Source: Streptomyces angustmyceticus (lineage in GTDB: Bacteria; Actinomycetota; Actinomycetes; Streptomycetales; Streptomycetaceae). From it: a stretch of 64,000 nucleotides of DNA. The position numbers were made by a program, and so were the translations under genes. The notes beneath the pieces were generated by a model. That model worked only from the letters and a program-made list of their open reading frames with translations, ran no database searches and was not told the DNA's origin. Shown here in pieces: positions 52,380 to 61,937 of this stretch (positions are counted from its first letter, which is position 1; each line of letters begins with the position of its first letter). Where the stretch lies: NCBI RefSeq assembly GCF_019933235.1, contig NZ_CP082945.1:5369501-5433500 (forward strand). Direction: 5' to 3'.

Positions 52380-53312
52380 GTGAGGGACACACGAGAGAGC
52401 CGGCTGCTGCTGGTGCTGCTGGTCGCGATCGCGTTCGCGCTGATCACGGTCGATATCCGCGGCGGCGAACAGTCCCCGCTCGACGGTGCCCGGCAGGTCG
52501 CCGCCTCCGCCTTCGGCCCCGTCGAGAGCGGCGTCGCCCGCGTCGTCAATCCGGTCGGCAACGCCATCGGCGCCGTGCGGGACTCCGGCAGCCGGCACGA
52601 CCGGATCACCAGGCTGGAGCACCAGAACGAGGCGCTGAAGGCCAAGCTCGGCTCCTCCGACCGCAACCGCAGCCGTGCCGCCCAGCTGGACAAGATCCTC
52701 AAGATCGCCGGCACCGGCCAGTACGGCATCAAGGGCGCCCAGGTCATCGCCATCGGCTCGGCCCAGGGCTTCTCCTGGACCATCACCATCGACGCCGGCC
52801 GCCGCGACGGCATCGCCCGCGACATGACCGTGCTCAACGGCGACGGTCTGGTCGGCCGGGTCACCACCGTCGGCGCCGACACCTCCACCGTGCTGCTGGC
52901 CGCCGACCCCGACTTCACCGTCGGCACCCGCATGGAGAAGACCAACGAGATCGGCTTCGCCAACGGGCAGGGCGTCCGCTCGCTGCGCGTCCAGCTCCTC
53001 AACGGCAAGGCCAACATCAAGCGGGGCGACCGCCTGGTCACCTTCGGCTCCAGCCGGGACAAGCCGTTCGTGCCCGGCGTGCCCGTCGGCCGGGTCGTCC
53101 GGGTCGAGCCGTCCAACGGCGATCTGACCCGCAACCTCCAGGTGCGGCCCTTCGTGTCCTTCTCCCAGCTCGACATCGTCGGCGTGGTCGTCGCGCCGCC
53201 CCGCGAGGACCCGCGCGACACCGTGCTGCCGCCCGCGCCCGCGAAGCCCAAGCCGACGCCGACGGTCACCGTCACGGCCACCCCCTCCGCGAGCGCCTCC
53301 CCCAGGAGCTGA
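52380..53312 (+). CDS. mreC: Rod-shape determining protein MreC
   Basis: A 310-residue bitopic protein: N-terminal membrane helix (about 8-24), coiled-coil (RITRLEHQNEALKAK), then two beta-rich domains of the MreC fold, and a Pro/Thr/Ser-rich C-terminal tail. It scaffolds MreB, MreD and the transpeptidase. GTG at 52380. It follows mreB by 237 bp and precedes mreD by 3 bp. Confidence 0.95.
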   Translation: MRDTRESRLLLVLLVAIAFALITVDIRGGEQSPLDGARQVAASAFGPVESGVARVVNPVGNAIGAVRDSGSRHDRITRLEHQNEALKAKLGSSDRNRSRAAQLDKILKIAGTGQYGIKGAQVIAIGSAQGFSWTITIDAGRRDGIARDMTVLNGDGLVGRVTTVGADTSTVLLAADPDFTVGTRMEKTNEIGFANGQGVRSLRVQLLNGKANIKRGDRLVTFGSSRDKPFVPGVPVGRVVRVEPSNGDLTRNLQVRPFVSFSQLDIVGVVVAPPREDPRDTVLPPAPAKPKPTPTVTVTATPSASASPRS

Positions 53313-53315
53313 CCG

Positions 53316-54035
53316 ATGCGCATCAACCGGATCCTGCTCTCGGCCCCGCTGGTGGTCGTCGCCCTCGTCATCCAGGTCACCATGCTCGCCAGACTCCAGC
53401 TTCCCGGCGCGGTACCGGATCTGCTGCTGCTCGTCGTGCTCGGTCTGGCGCTGGTCTACGGCCATGTCGGCGGCGCCCTGGTCGGGTTCTTCGCCGGGCT
53501 GCTGGCCGACCTCGCCCCGCCCTCCGACCACGCCATCGGCCGCTATGCGCTGGTGCTCTGCGTCATCGGCTACGTCGCGGGCCTGACCAAGCCGGACTCC
53601 GGCCAGCACCGTTCGGCGACGCTGCCGCTGATCGTCGTCCTCGGCGCGGCCGTCGGCTCCACGCTGATGTACGCCGGCGTCGGCGCGCTGGTCGGCGACA
53701 CCGCCGCCCGGCACGTCGGCATCGTCGGGCTGGTGCTCAGTGCCACCCTCTACGACCTGCTGCTGGCCCCGTTCACGGTGCCGTTGGTGATGGCGCTGGC
53801 GCGCAGAACCGAGGGCGATCTGCTGACCGGTGACGGTTCGAGCAGTACCAGCGGGGCCGGCGGCAGCCGCGACGCGGGCTACGGCTGGCTCACCACCGGC
53901 ACGGGCCTGAAGGCCAGCCGCGGCGCCATGAAGTCCCTGCGCACGGGGACGGGCATCGGCAGCCAGCGCGGCAGTCTGCTCGGCAAGTCGGCCCGCGACA
54001 AGGTGGGCCGCATCAAGGGGGTCAAGCGACTGTGA
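53316..54035 (+). CDS. mreD: Rod-shape determining protein MreD
   Basis: A 239-residue integral membrane protein with about six helices in residues 5-165, followed by an unusually long basic/Gly-rich cytosolic tail (about 75 residues) not found in typical short MreD. It links MreC to the SEDS-PBP complex. ATG at 53316 is 3 bp after mreC. Confidence 0.94.
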   Translation: MRINRILLSAPLVVVALVIQVTMLARLQLPGAVPDLLLLVVLGLALVYGHVGGALVGFFAGLLADLAPPSDHAIGRYALVLCVIGYVAGLTKPDSGQHRSATLPLIVVLGAAVGSTLMYAGVGALVGDTAARHVGIVGLVLSATLYDLLLAPFTVPLVMALARRTEGDLLTGDGSSSTSGAGGSRDAGYGWLTTGTGLKASRGAMKSLRTGTGIGSQRGSLLGKSARDKVGRIKGVKRL

Positions 54036-54083
54036 CGCCCTCCCCTCTCCCGACCACCACCCCTCGTGGAGGCGCTGCGCGCC

Positions 54084-56234
54084 ATGAGTAATCTCCCGGA
54101 AACCCGGACCTCCCGGGTCGGCGTCCGGCTCATCGCGATCCAGATCCTGGTCTTCTCCCTGCTGCTGACCCTCGGCGGGCGGCTGTGGTATCTGCAGATC
54201 CGCAACGGCCAGGAGTACGCCACCGAGGCGAAGAACAACCACGTCCAGCAGGTCATCGAGCCCGCCACCCGCGGCTCCATCCTCGACGCGCGCGGGGTGC
54301 CGCTGGCCGACAACCAGACCCGTCTGGTCGTCTCCGCGAGCCGTACCGAACTGCTGAAGATGAAGGACGACGGCAAGGCCGTGCTCGGCCGGCTGGCCGA
54401 CGTGCTCGGCATGTCCGAGAAGGAGATCCGCAACAAGGTCCGGCTGTGCGACGCCAAGACGCCGCAGCCGTGCTGGAACGGCTCGCCGTACCAGCCGATC
54501 CCGATCACCGACGAGGCCACCACCCAGCAGGCCCTCCAGATCCGGGAGCGCTCCGAGGACTTCCCCGGCATCAGCGCCGAGCCCACCGCCGTGCGCCGCT
54601 ACGCCGAGCCCGGCAACGCCAACACCGCCCAGGTGCTCGGCTATCTCTCGCCGGTGACCGACGAGGAGATCAACAAGGCCAAGGACACCAGCTCGCCGTT
54701 CCTGCGCTCCGACCAGATCGGCCGGTCCGGTCTGGAGCGGACCTACGACCGCTACCTGCGGGGCAAGGCCGCCGTCACCCGCTACGAGGTCGACAACCTC
54801 GGCCGGGTCATCGGCCGGGCCGACAGCGAGAAGGGCCAGGGCGGCGCGAGCGTCGTCACCAGCATCGACGCGAGGGTCCAGGCCATAGCGGAGAAGCAGC
54901 TCGAACAGGCCATGAAGGACGCCCGCAAGGTGCACGACAAGAACACCGGCACCAACTACAAGGCCGACTCGGGCGCCGTGGTCGTGATGGAGGCCAAGAC
55001 CGGCCGGGTGGTGGCGATGGCCTCCAACCCCGCCTACGACCCCAACGCCTGGGTCGGTGGCATCTCCGGCAAGGACTACGCCCACCTCACCGGCAAGGAC
55101 TCCAACTACCCGCTGCTCAACCGCGCCATCCAGGGACAGGCCGCCCCCGGCTCGATCTTCAAGGTCATCTCGACCACGGCCGCGATCAACGCGGGCTACG
55201 ACTTCAACGGCCACTACCCCTGCACCAGCTCGTACAGCATCGGCGGCCAGGTCTTCAAGAACTTCGAGGGCGAGGGCCACGGCGACATCAGCCTCGGCCG
55301 GGCGCTGGAGGTCTCCTGCGACACCGTCTTCTACCGGCTCTCGCACGACGAGTGGAAGAAGGACGGCGGGGACAAGCCCAAGAAGAACCCCAAGGACTGG
55401 TTCTACCGCACCGCCCACCAGTTCGGCCTGGGCAAGGAGACCGGCATCGACCTCCCCAATGAGGTCACCGGCCGGGTCCCCGACCGCAAGTGGAAGACCG
55501 ACTTCTGGAAGGCCAACAAGGCCGGCTGGTGCGAGCAGGCCAAGGCCTGGCCCAAGAAGAAGGACTTCGGCACCAAGCTCGCCCGTGAGGGCTGCCTCGA
55601 AGGCATGAAGCTGCACGCCTACGACTCCATCAACTACGCGATCGGCCAGGGCGACACCCTCGTCACCCCGATCCAGATGGCGACCATCTACGGCGCGATC
55701 GCCAACGGCGGCACCCTCTACAACCCGACCGTCGGCAAGGCGATCGTCAGCCCCGACGGCAAGCGGGTGCAGCAGATCAAGCCCACGTCCCACGGCAAGC
55801 TGCCCGACAGCCCCAAGACGCTGCGGCAGATCGACTCCGCGCTGGCCGGTGTGGCCACCCGCGGTACCGCCGCCTGGCGCTTCCAGGGCTGGCCGCAGGA
55901 CAAGATTCCGATGCACGCCAAGACCGGTACCGCCGAGGTCTACGGCAAGCAGACCACCTCGTGGTTCGCGACGTACACCAAGGACTACACGATCGTCATG
56001 ACGATCGCTCAGGGTGGTACCGGCTCCGGCGCCTCCGGTCCGGCCGTGCGCAACATCTACAACGCCCTGTACGGAGTCGACGAGAAGGGGGGGATCAACC
56101 CGAAGGCCGCCCTGCTGCCGAAGCCCCAGGGCTCGCTCCCCAAGATCGAGGGTGACGGGACCATCCAGGCTCAGCCCATCAAGCCGTACGTCCCGCCGTC
56201 GCCGTCGCCGTCCGCATCGGAGAGCCCACAGTGA
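54084..56234 (+). CDS. mrdA: Penicillin-binding protein 2 (elongation transpeptidase)
   Basis: A 716-residue class B PBP for lateral/spore wall cross-linking. N-terminal membrane helix, PBP dimerisation domain (RGSILDARGVPLA), and transpeptidase domain with S357 of the SxxK box (PGSIFK) and KTGTAE. A Pro/Ser-rich tail ends the protein. ATG at 54084 is 11 nt after GGAGG; GTG at 54066 is the alternative. It overlaps rodA by 4 nt, so the two are coupled as a SEDS-PBP pair. Confidence 0.95.
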   Translation: MSNLPETRTSRVGVRLIAIQILVFSLLLTLGGRLWYLQIRNGQEYATEAKNNHVQQVIEPATRGSILDARGVPLADNQTRLVVSASRTELLKMKDDGKAVLGRLADVLGMSEKEIRNKVRLCDAKTPQPCWNGSPYQPIPITDEATTQQALQIRERSEDFPGISAEPTAVRRYAEPGNANTAQVLGYLSPVTDEEINKAKDTSSPFLRSDQIGRSGLERTYDRYLRGKAAVTRYEVDNLGRVIGRADSEKGQGGASVVTSIDARVQAIAEKQLEQAMKDARKVHDKNTGTNYKADSGAVVVMEAKTGRVVAMASNPAYDPNAWVGGISGKDYAHLTGKDSNYPLLNRAIQGQAAPGSIFKVISTTAAINAGYDFNGHYPCTSSYSIGGQVFKNFEGEGHGDISLGRALEVSCDTVFYRLSHDEWKKDGGDKPKKNPKDWFYRTAHQFGLGKETGIDLPNEVTGRVPDRKWKTDFWKANKAGWCEQAKAWPKKKDFGTKLAREGCLEGMKLHAYDSINYAIGQGDTLVTPIQMATIYGAIANGGTLYNPTVGKAIVSPDGKRVQQIKPTSHGKLPDSPKTLRQIDSALAGVATRGTAAWRFQGWPQDKIPMHAKTGTAEVYGKQTTSWFATYTKDYTIVMTIAQGGTGSGASGPAVRNIYNALYGVDEKGGINPKAALLPKPQGSLPKIEGDGTIQAQPIKPYVPPSPSPSASESPQ

Positions 56235-57445
56235 CGACCAGCCATACCTCCCGGGCGTTCTCGATCCGGCGCTACACCCCCGAGCTCGGCACCTGGGGCA
56301 AGCTGACGGCGCGCGATTCGGTGCTGCGCAAGCTGGACTGGATACTGCTGCTGTCCTGCCTGGTGCTCTCGCTGATCGGCTCGCTGCTGGTCTTCTCCGC
56401 CACCCGCAACCGCACCGAGCTCAACCACGGCGACGAGTACTACTACTTCCTGCACCATCTGCTGAACCTCGGCATCGGCCTGGCGCTGACCGCCGGCACG
56501 ATCTGGCTCGGGCACCGCACGCTCCGCGGCGCGGTCCCGATCCTCTACGGCCTGTCGGTGGTGCTGGCGCTGCTGGTGCTGACGCCCCTGGGCGCCACCA
56601 TCAACGGATCGCGCTCCTGGCTCGCGATCCCCGGCGGCTTCTCGCTCCAGCCCGCCGAGTTCGCGAAGATCACCATCACGCTCGGCATGGCGATGATCCT
56701 GGCCTCCCGGGTCGACGCGGGCGACCGCCCGCACCCCGGCCACCGGACCGTCGTCCAGGCCCTCGCGCTGGCCGCCGTCCCCGTCGCCGTGATCATGCTG
56801 ATGCCGGACCTCGGCTCGGTGATGGTGCTGGGCGCCGTCATCCTGGGCGTCCTGCTCTCCTCCGGCGCCTCCAACCGCTGGATCCTCGGGCTGGCCGGCA
56901 CCGGCGTCGTGGGCTGTGTCGCGATCTGGCAGCTCGGACTGCTGGACGCCTACCAGATCGCCCGCTTCGCCGCGTTCGCCAACCCGAGCCTCGACCCTGC
57001 CGGTGTCGGCTACAACACCAACCAGGCCCGGATCGCGATCGGCGGCGGCGGACTGACCGGCTCCGGCCTCTTCCACGGCAGCCAGACCACCGGCCAGTTC
57101 GTCCCCGAACAGCAGACGGACTTCATCTTCACCGTCGCCGGTGAGGAACTCGGCTTCCTGGGGGCGGGCCTGATCATCGTGCTGCTCGGCGTCGTGATGT
57201 GGCGGGCCTGCCGGATCGCGCGCGAGTCGACCGAGCTCTACGGCACGATCGTCGCCGCCGGCATCATCGCGTGGTTCGCCTTCCAGTCCTTCGAGAACAT
57301 CGGGATGACCCTGGGCATCATGCCCGTCACCGGCCTTCCCCTGCCGTTCGTCTCCTACGGCGGCACGTCGATGTTCGCGGTCTGGATCGCGATCGGGCTG
57401 CTGCAGTCGATCCGCGTACAGCGCCCCCTGTCGGCCTCGCGCTGA
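56231..57445 (+). CDS. rodA: RodA-type SEDS glycosyltransferase
   Basis: A 404-residue, about ten-helix SEDS protein that polymerises lipid II, partner of the preceding PBP2. The SEDS motifs NGSRSWLAIPGGFSLQPAEFAK (about 117-139) and PLPFVSYGGTSM near the C-terminus are intact. In S. coelicolor the gene at this place is called sfr and functions in spore wall synthesis. GTG at 56231 overlaps the PBP2 stop. Confidence 0.96.
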   Translation: MTTSHTSRAFSIRRYTPELGTWGKLTARDSVLRKLDWILLLSCLVLSLIGSLLVFSATRNRTELNHGDEYYYFLHHLLNLGIGLALTAGTIWLGHRTLRGAVPILYGLSVVLALLVLTPLGATINGSRSWLAIPGGFSLQPAEFAKITITLGMAMILASRVDAGDRPHPGHRTVVQALALAAVPVAVIMLMPDLGSVMVLGAVILGVLLSSGASNRWILGLAGTGVVGCVAIWQLGLLDAYQIARFAAFANPSLDPAGVGYNTNQARIAIGGGGLTGSGLFHGSQTTGQFVPEQQTDFIFTVAGEELGFLGAGLIIVLLGVVMWRACRIARESTELYGTIVAAGIIAWFAFQSFENIGMTLGIMPVTGLPLPFVSYGGTSMFAVWIAIGLLQSIRVQRPLSASR

Positions 57446-57491
57446 CGCCGGCGCCCCGCCCGCGACGCCCGTGCGCCGTCCCCGCCCGCGC

Positions 57492-57944
57492 TCACGCCGC
57501 GGCCGGGAGGCGCAGTTCGAACCAGAGGGTGGTGGACCGGGGCAGGTCCCCGGGCGGGGTGGTGCCCCAGTCGTCGGCGAGCCGGCCGGTCAGCAGCAGC
57601 CCGTAGTCGCCCTGCGGCTCGCCGGCCGCGGAGCCGGGGCGCGGAATCCGGACCGGTGCGTCGTCGTGCACGCTGATCCGCAGGCCGTGCCCGGCGGTCA
57701 GCAGCCGCAGCCGGATGTCGGCGGTGCGCGGGGTGTGCAGATGGGCGCGGGTCACCGCCTCCGACGTGAGCAGCACGGCGGTGTCCAGGAGCGGGGCGAG
57801 CGGGCCGCGGCGGAGCACGGCGCGGACGAAGTCGCGGGCCGTCTTCGGGGCCCGGGGAGTGCTCGGTGCGGCAAGGACGTACGGGCGGGCGCCTGCCGGG
57901 ACGCGGATGGGCGACCGGGTGACGGATGCGGTCGAGGGGTGCAC
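57492..57944 (-). CDS. Degenerate HATPase_c/RsbW-type ATP-binding protein
   Basis: A 150-residue protein of the anti-sigma-kinase-like HATPase group common in Streptomyces. The fold signals are the helix LLTSEAVTRAHLHT, the strand ADIRLRLLTAGHGLRISVHDDAP and GDYGLLLTGRLADDWG. However the N-box Asn (normally ELVTNA) is Arg and the G1 box DxGxG is DDAPV, so ATP binding is doubtful. GTG at 57944 has GGGAGGGAG upstream. The gene is convergent with rodA by 46 bp. Confidence 0.82.
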   Translation of the reverse strand: MHPSTASVTRSPIRVPAGARPYVLAAPSTPRAPKTARDFVRAVLRRGPLAPLLDTAVLLTSEAVTRAHLHTPRTADIRLRLLTAGHGLRISVHDDAPVRIPRPGSAAGEPQGDYGLLLTGRLADDWGTTPPGDLPRSTTLWFELRLPAAA

Positions 57945-58127
57945 GGGGGTCTCCCTCCCCGAGGGGTCGAGTGGGCGCCGGTTCGGCTCCGCACTCTGCG
58001 TATTCGTTTCATCACGCAGCGTAAGTCATCGTGTGCGGTGGGTGCCACCCGCTCCGGGCATCCCGTCGCGCGGAGTTCCCCGGTCGGGCGGGTGGCCCCG
58101 GCGGGGGCGGGTGGCTAGCCTCGATGC

Positions 58128-59756
58128 ATGGCGGACACCGTGCGGGAGATCGAGCGGAAGTACGAGGTCGACGACGACGCGCACCTGCCCGACCTGGCCG
58201 GCGCCGGCCGGGTCGCCACGGTGGGGAAGGCCGGGGCCGAGGAGCTCGACGCCCTCTACTACGACACCCCTGACCAGCGCCTCGCCGCCGCCCGCATCAC
58301 GCTGCGCCGGCGCACCGGCGGCAAGGACGCGGGCTGGCACCTGAAGCTGCCGGTCGCGCCCGGAGTGCGGGACGAGGTGCGGGCCCCGCTGTCCGAGGAG
58401 CCGCCCCCGGAGCTGACCGCCCTCGTCCGGTCGCGGGTGCTGGACCGGGAGCCCGTCCCGCTCGTACGGCTGCGGACGCGGCGCACGGTCCGGGTGCTCA
58501 AGGACGCCGCGGGGGCGCCGCTCGCGGAGCTCGCGGTCGACGAGGTCCGCGCCCGCCGGGCGGGGAAGGCCGGCTCGGGGCCGGCCGAGGTCCGCTGGCG
58601 CGAGATCGAGGTGGAGCTGCTCGGGGGCGGCGATGCGGCGCTGCTGGACGAGGTCGGCCGGGCGCTGGTCGCGGCGGGGGCGCGTCCCGCCGTCGCGGAG
58701 TCCAAACTGGCGCGGGCGCTGGCCGAGACGGGTCTGGACCGCGACCGGCCCGCGCCCCCGGGCGCACGGCCGCACACCCCGCGACCCCGAGGCGCCGGGA
58801 AGCGCGGGGGGAAGGTCAAAGGCAAGGGGGAGGGCAAGGGCAAGGCCAAGGGCGCCGGGAAGAAGGCCGGGCCCACCGCCGCCGACGTGGTGCTCCGGTA
58901 CGTCCGCGAACAGGTGCGGGTGATCGTCGAGCTGGACCCGGCGGTGCGGCGGGACCTGCCCGACGCGGTGCACCGGATGCGGGTCGCCACCCGCCGGCTG
59001 CGCAGCGTCTTCCGCTCGTACACCACGGTGCTCGACCGCGCGGTCACGCTGCCCCTCGGCCTCGAACTCAAGTGGCTGGCCGCGGAGTTGGGGATCGACC
59101 GGGACCGCGAGGTGCTGACCGAACGGCTGCAGGGCGCGCTGGCCGAGGTGCCCCGGCCGCTGCGGCTCGGCCCGGTGCCCGCCCGGCTGCGCATCTGGTC
59201 CGAGCGGCGGCGGGCCGGCTCGCGCCAGGAGGTGCTCGCCGTATTGGACGGGTCTCGCTATCTGGCGCTGCTGAAGAGCCTGCACGCCCTCCTGGAGGCG
59301 CCGCCGCTGCGCCCGGCCGCCGATCGCCCGGCGCCCGGGATCACGGCCGCGGCCGTGCTGAAGGACTACCGGCGGCTGGCCCGCCGGGTGGAGGCCGCGC
59401 TGGCGGCACCGGCCGGGCGGGAGCGGGACGAGGCGCTGCACGGCGCCCGCAAGGCCGCCAAGCGGGCGCGGTACGCGGCGGAGGCCGCCCGACCGGCGCT
59501 CGGCGGGCCGGCGAAGGCGTTCGCCAAGCGGATCAAGCGGGTGCAGCAGCTGCTGGGCGACCACCAGGACAGCGTGGTGGCGCGCGGCGCGCTGCGCGAG
59601 CTGGCCACCCAGGCGCACCAGGCCGGCGAGGGCGGCTTCACCTTCGGGCTGCTGTACGGGCGCGAGGAGGCCCGCGCGGCGGACCGCGAGCGGGAGCTGC
59701 CGGGCCTGTGGCAGAAGGTCTCCCGGCGCAAGCACCGGGACGCGCTCCGGGCGTGA
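58128..59756 (+). CDS. CYTH and CHAD domain protein
   Basis: A 542-residue protein. The CYTH domain occupies about 1-205 with the EIERKY signature (7-12) and Arg/Lys tunnel residues, which bind triphosphate. A polybasic GKGKGKAK-type linker (about 220-250) leads to the CHAD helical domain (about 255-540, with His/Lys/Arg-rich helices such as HRMRVATRRLRSVF), which binds polyphosphate. The role is probably polyphosphate/organic-phosphate metabolism. ATG at 58128 has a weak site. It stands alone. Confidence 0.93.
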   Translation: MADTVREIERKYEVDDDAHLPDLAGAGRVATVGKAGAEELDALYYDTPDQRLAAARITLRRRTGGKDAGWHLKLPVAPGVRDEVRAPLSEEPPPELTALVRSRVLDREPVPLVRLRTRRTVRVLKDAAGAPLAELAVDEVRARRAGKAGSGPAEVRWREIEVELLGGGDAALLDEVGRALVAAGARPAVAESKLARALAETGLDRDRPAPPGARPHTPRPRGAGKRGGKVKGKGEGKGKAKGAGKKAGPTAADVVLRYVREQVRVIVELDPAVRRDLPDAVHRMRVATRRLRSVFRSYTTVLDRAVTLPLGLELKWLAAELGIDRDREVLTERLQGALAEVPRPLRLGPVPARLRIWSERRRAGSRQEVLAVLDGSRYLALLKSLHALLEAPPLRPAADRPAPGITAAAVLKDYRRLARRVEAALAAPAGRERDEALHGARKAAKRARYAAEAARPALGGPAKAFAKRIKRVQQLLGDHQDSVVARGALRELATQAHQAGEGGFTFGLLYGREEARAADRERELPGLWQKVSRRKHRDALRA

Positions 59757-59935
59757 CGGCGCGCGCCGGCCCGCCGCCGCGCCCCGGCACACCGGCACGC
59801 GGCCCGGCGGAAGGCAGAGCGCGTGCGCCGGCCCCCGGCGGGCCCTTGCCGCGGCCCGCCGGCCGCCGTGCGAGGGGGGTGCCCGCGAGCGGTTACGCTT
59901 GAGAGTCGCCCCCTGCCAGCTCACGAAGGTTCGAG

Positions 59936-61861
59936 ATGTCTGCCGAGTCGGTCTTCCCGCAGCTCGAGGCCCTGCTCCCGCATGTGCAGAAGCCCATTCA
60001 GTACGTCGGCGGTGAGCTGAACTCCACCGTCAAGGACTGGGACTCCTGTGACGTGCGGTGGGCGCTCATGTACCCGGACGCCTACGAGGTCGGTCTGCCC
60101 AACCAGGGCGTCATGATCCTCTACGAGGTCCTCAACGAACGCGAGGGCGTGCTCGCCGAGCGCACGTACAGCGTGTGGCCGGACCTCGAAGCGCTGATGC
60201 GCGAGCACCACGTCCCGCAGTTCACGGTCGACGCGCACCGCCCCGTCGGCGCCTTCGACGTGCTCGGGGTCTCCTTCTCCACGGAGCTGGGATACACCAA
60301 CCTCCTCACGGCCCTGGACCTCGCCGGCATCCCGATGGAGGCCAAGGACCGCACCGAGGACCACCCGATCGTCCTGGCGGGCGGCCACGCGGCCTTCAAC
60401 CCCGAGCCGATCGCGGACTTCCTGGACTGCGCGGTCGTGGGCGACGGCGAGCAGGCGGTGCTGGAGATCACCGAGATCATCCGCGCCTGGAAGGCCGAGG
60501 ACCGGCCCGGCGGCCGCGACGAGCTGCTGCTGCGCCTCGCGAAGACCGGCAGCGTCTACGTCCCCAAGTTCTACGACGTCGAGTACCTCGCCGACGGACG
60601 GATCTCCCGCGTCGTGCCGAACCGCTCCGGCGTCCCGTGGCGGGTGTCCAAGCACACCGTCATGGACCTGGACGAGTGGCCCTACCCCAAGCAGCCGCTC
60701 GTCCCCCTGGCCGAGACCGTCCACGAGCGGATGTCGGTCGAGATCTTCCGTGGCTGCACCCGCGGCTGCCGTTTCTGCCAGGCCGGCATGATCACGCGCC
60801 CCGTACGGGAGCGAAGCATCACCGGCATCGGCGACATGGTGGACAAGGGCCTGAAGGCCACGGGATTCGAGGAGGTCGGCCTGTTGTCGCTGTCCTCCGC
60901 GGACCACACCGAGATCGGTGACATCGCCAAGGGGCTCGCCGACCGGTACGAGGAAGACAAGATCGGCCTGTCGCTGCCGTCGACCCGGGTCGACGCCTTC
61001 AACGTCGACCTCGCCAACGAGCTGACGCGCAACGGCCGTCGCTCCGGTCTGACCTTCGCGCCCGAGGGCGGCTCCGAGCGGATGCGCAAGGTCATCAACA
61101 AGATGGTCTCCGAAGAGGACCTGATCAGGACCGTCTCGACGGCCTACGGCAACGGCTGGCGGCAGGTGAAGCTGTACTTCATGTGCGGTCTGCCGACCGA
61201 GACCGACGAGGACGTGCTGCAGATCGGCGACATGGCGGTCAAGGTCATCGCCGAGGGCCGCAAGGTCTCCGGGCAGAACGACATCCGCTGCACGGTCTCC
61301 ATCGGCGGTTTCGTGCCCAAGCCGCACACCCCGTTCCAGTGGGCGCCGCAGCTGTCGGCCGAGGAGACGGACGCCCGGCTCGAAAAGCTCCGGGACAAGA
61401 TCCGCGGCGACAAGAAGTACGGCCGCTCCATCGGCTTCCGCTACCACGACGGCAAGCCCGGCATCGTCGAGGGCCTGCTCTCGCGCGGCGACCGCCGCGT
61501 CGGCTCGGTCATCCGCGCCGTCTACGAGGGCGGCGGCCGCTTCGACGGCTGGCGCGAGCACTTCTCGTACGACCGCTGGATGAAGGCCGCCGAGGAGACG
61601 CTGCCCGGCTTCGGCGTGGACGTCGCCTGGTACACCACCCGCGAGCGGGAGTACGAGGAGGTCCTGCCCTGGGACCACCTGGACTCCGGCCTCGACAAGG
61701 ACTGGCTCTGGGAGGACTGGCAGGACGCCCTCGACGAGACCGAGGTCGAGGACTGCCGCTGGACCCCGTGCTTCGACTGCGGCGTCTGCCCGCAGATGGA
61801 CACCGAGATCCAGATCGGCCCGACCGGCAAGAAGCTGCTGCCGCTGTCCGTCGTCAAGTAG
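59936..61861 (+). CDS. B12-binding-domain radical SAM protein, TIGR03960 family
   Basis: A 641-residue radical SAM enzyme. The N-terminal cobalamin-type Rossmann region precedes the 4Fe-4S motif C274-TRG-C278-RF-C281, and the C-terminus has a Cys-rich end (CFDCGVCPQMD). TIGR03960 enzymes are always paired with TIGR03936/DUF2344, whose start is at the window's right edge; their chemistry is undetermined. ATG at 59936 has GAAGG upstream. A 13-bp terminator follows. Confidence 0.93.
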   Translation: MSAESVFPQLEALLPHVQKPIQYVGGELNSTVKDWDSCDVRWALMYPDAYEVGLPNQGVMILYEVLNEREGVLAERTYSVWPDLEALMREHHVPQFTVDAHRPVGAFDVLGVSFSTELGYTNLLTALDLAGIPMEAKDRTEDHPIVLAGGHAAFNPEPIADFLDCAVVGDGEQAVLEITEIIRAWKAEDRPGGRDELLLRLAKTGSVYVPKFYDVEYLADGRISRVVPNRSGVPWRVSKHTVMDLDEWPYPKQPLVPLAETVHERMSVEIFRGCTRGCRFCQAGMITRPVRERSITGIGDMVDKGLKATGFEEVGLLSLSSADHTEIGDIAKGLADRYEEDKIGLSLPSTRVDAFNVDLANELTRNGRRSGLTFAPEGGSERMRKVINKMVSEEDLIRTVSTAYGNGWRQVKLYFMCGLPTETDEDVLQIGDMAVKVIAEGRKVSGQNDIRCTVSIGGFVPKPHTPFQWAPQLSAEETDARLEKLRDKIRGDKKYGRSIGFRYHDGKPGIVEGLLSRGDRRVGSVIRAVYEGGGRFDGWREHFSYDRWMKAAEETLPGFGVDVAWYTTREREYEEVLPWDHLDSGLDKDWLWEDWQDALDETEVEDCRWTPCFDCGVCPQMDTEIQIGPTGKKLLPLSVVK

Positions 61862-61880
61862 CCCTTCCCGTACGCCCCTT

Positions 61881-61912
61881 CGGCCCGGCCCCCGCATCTG
61901 GGGGCCGGGCCG
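61881..61912 (+). terminator. Terminator after radical SAM gene
   Basis: 13-bp perfect stem (CGGCCCGGCCCCC and complement) with loop GCATCT, 20 bp past the stop. Confidence 0.82.
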
Positions 61913-61937
61913 CGGTGCGTTCCCGCACAATGGGGTG

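Noticed and set aside
52353..55916. Minus-strand frame of 1187 codons opposite mreC-mreD-pbp2
   Set aside because: Crosses three conserved genes and has no domain; shadow frame.
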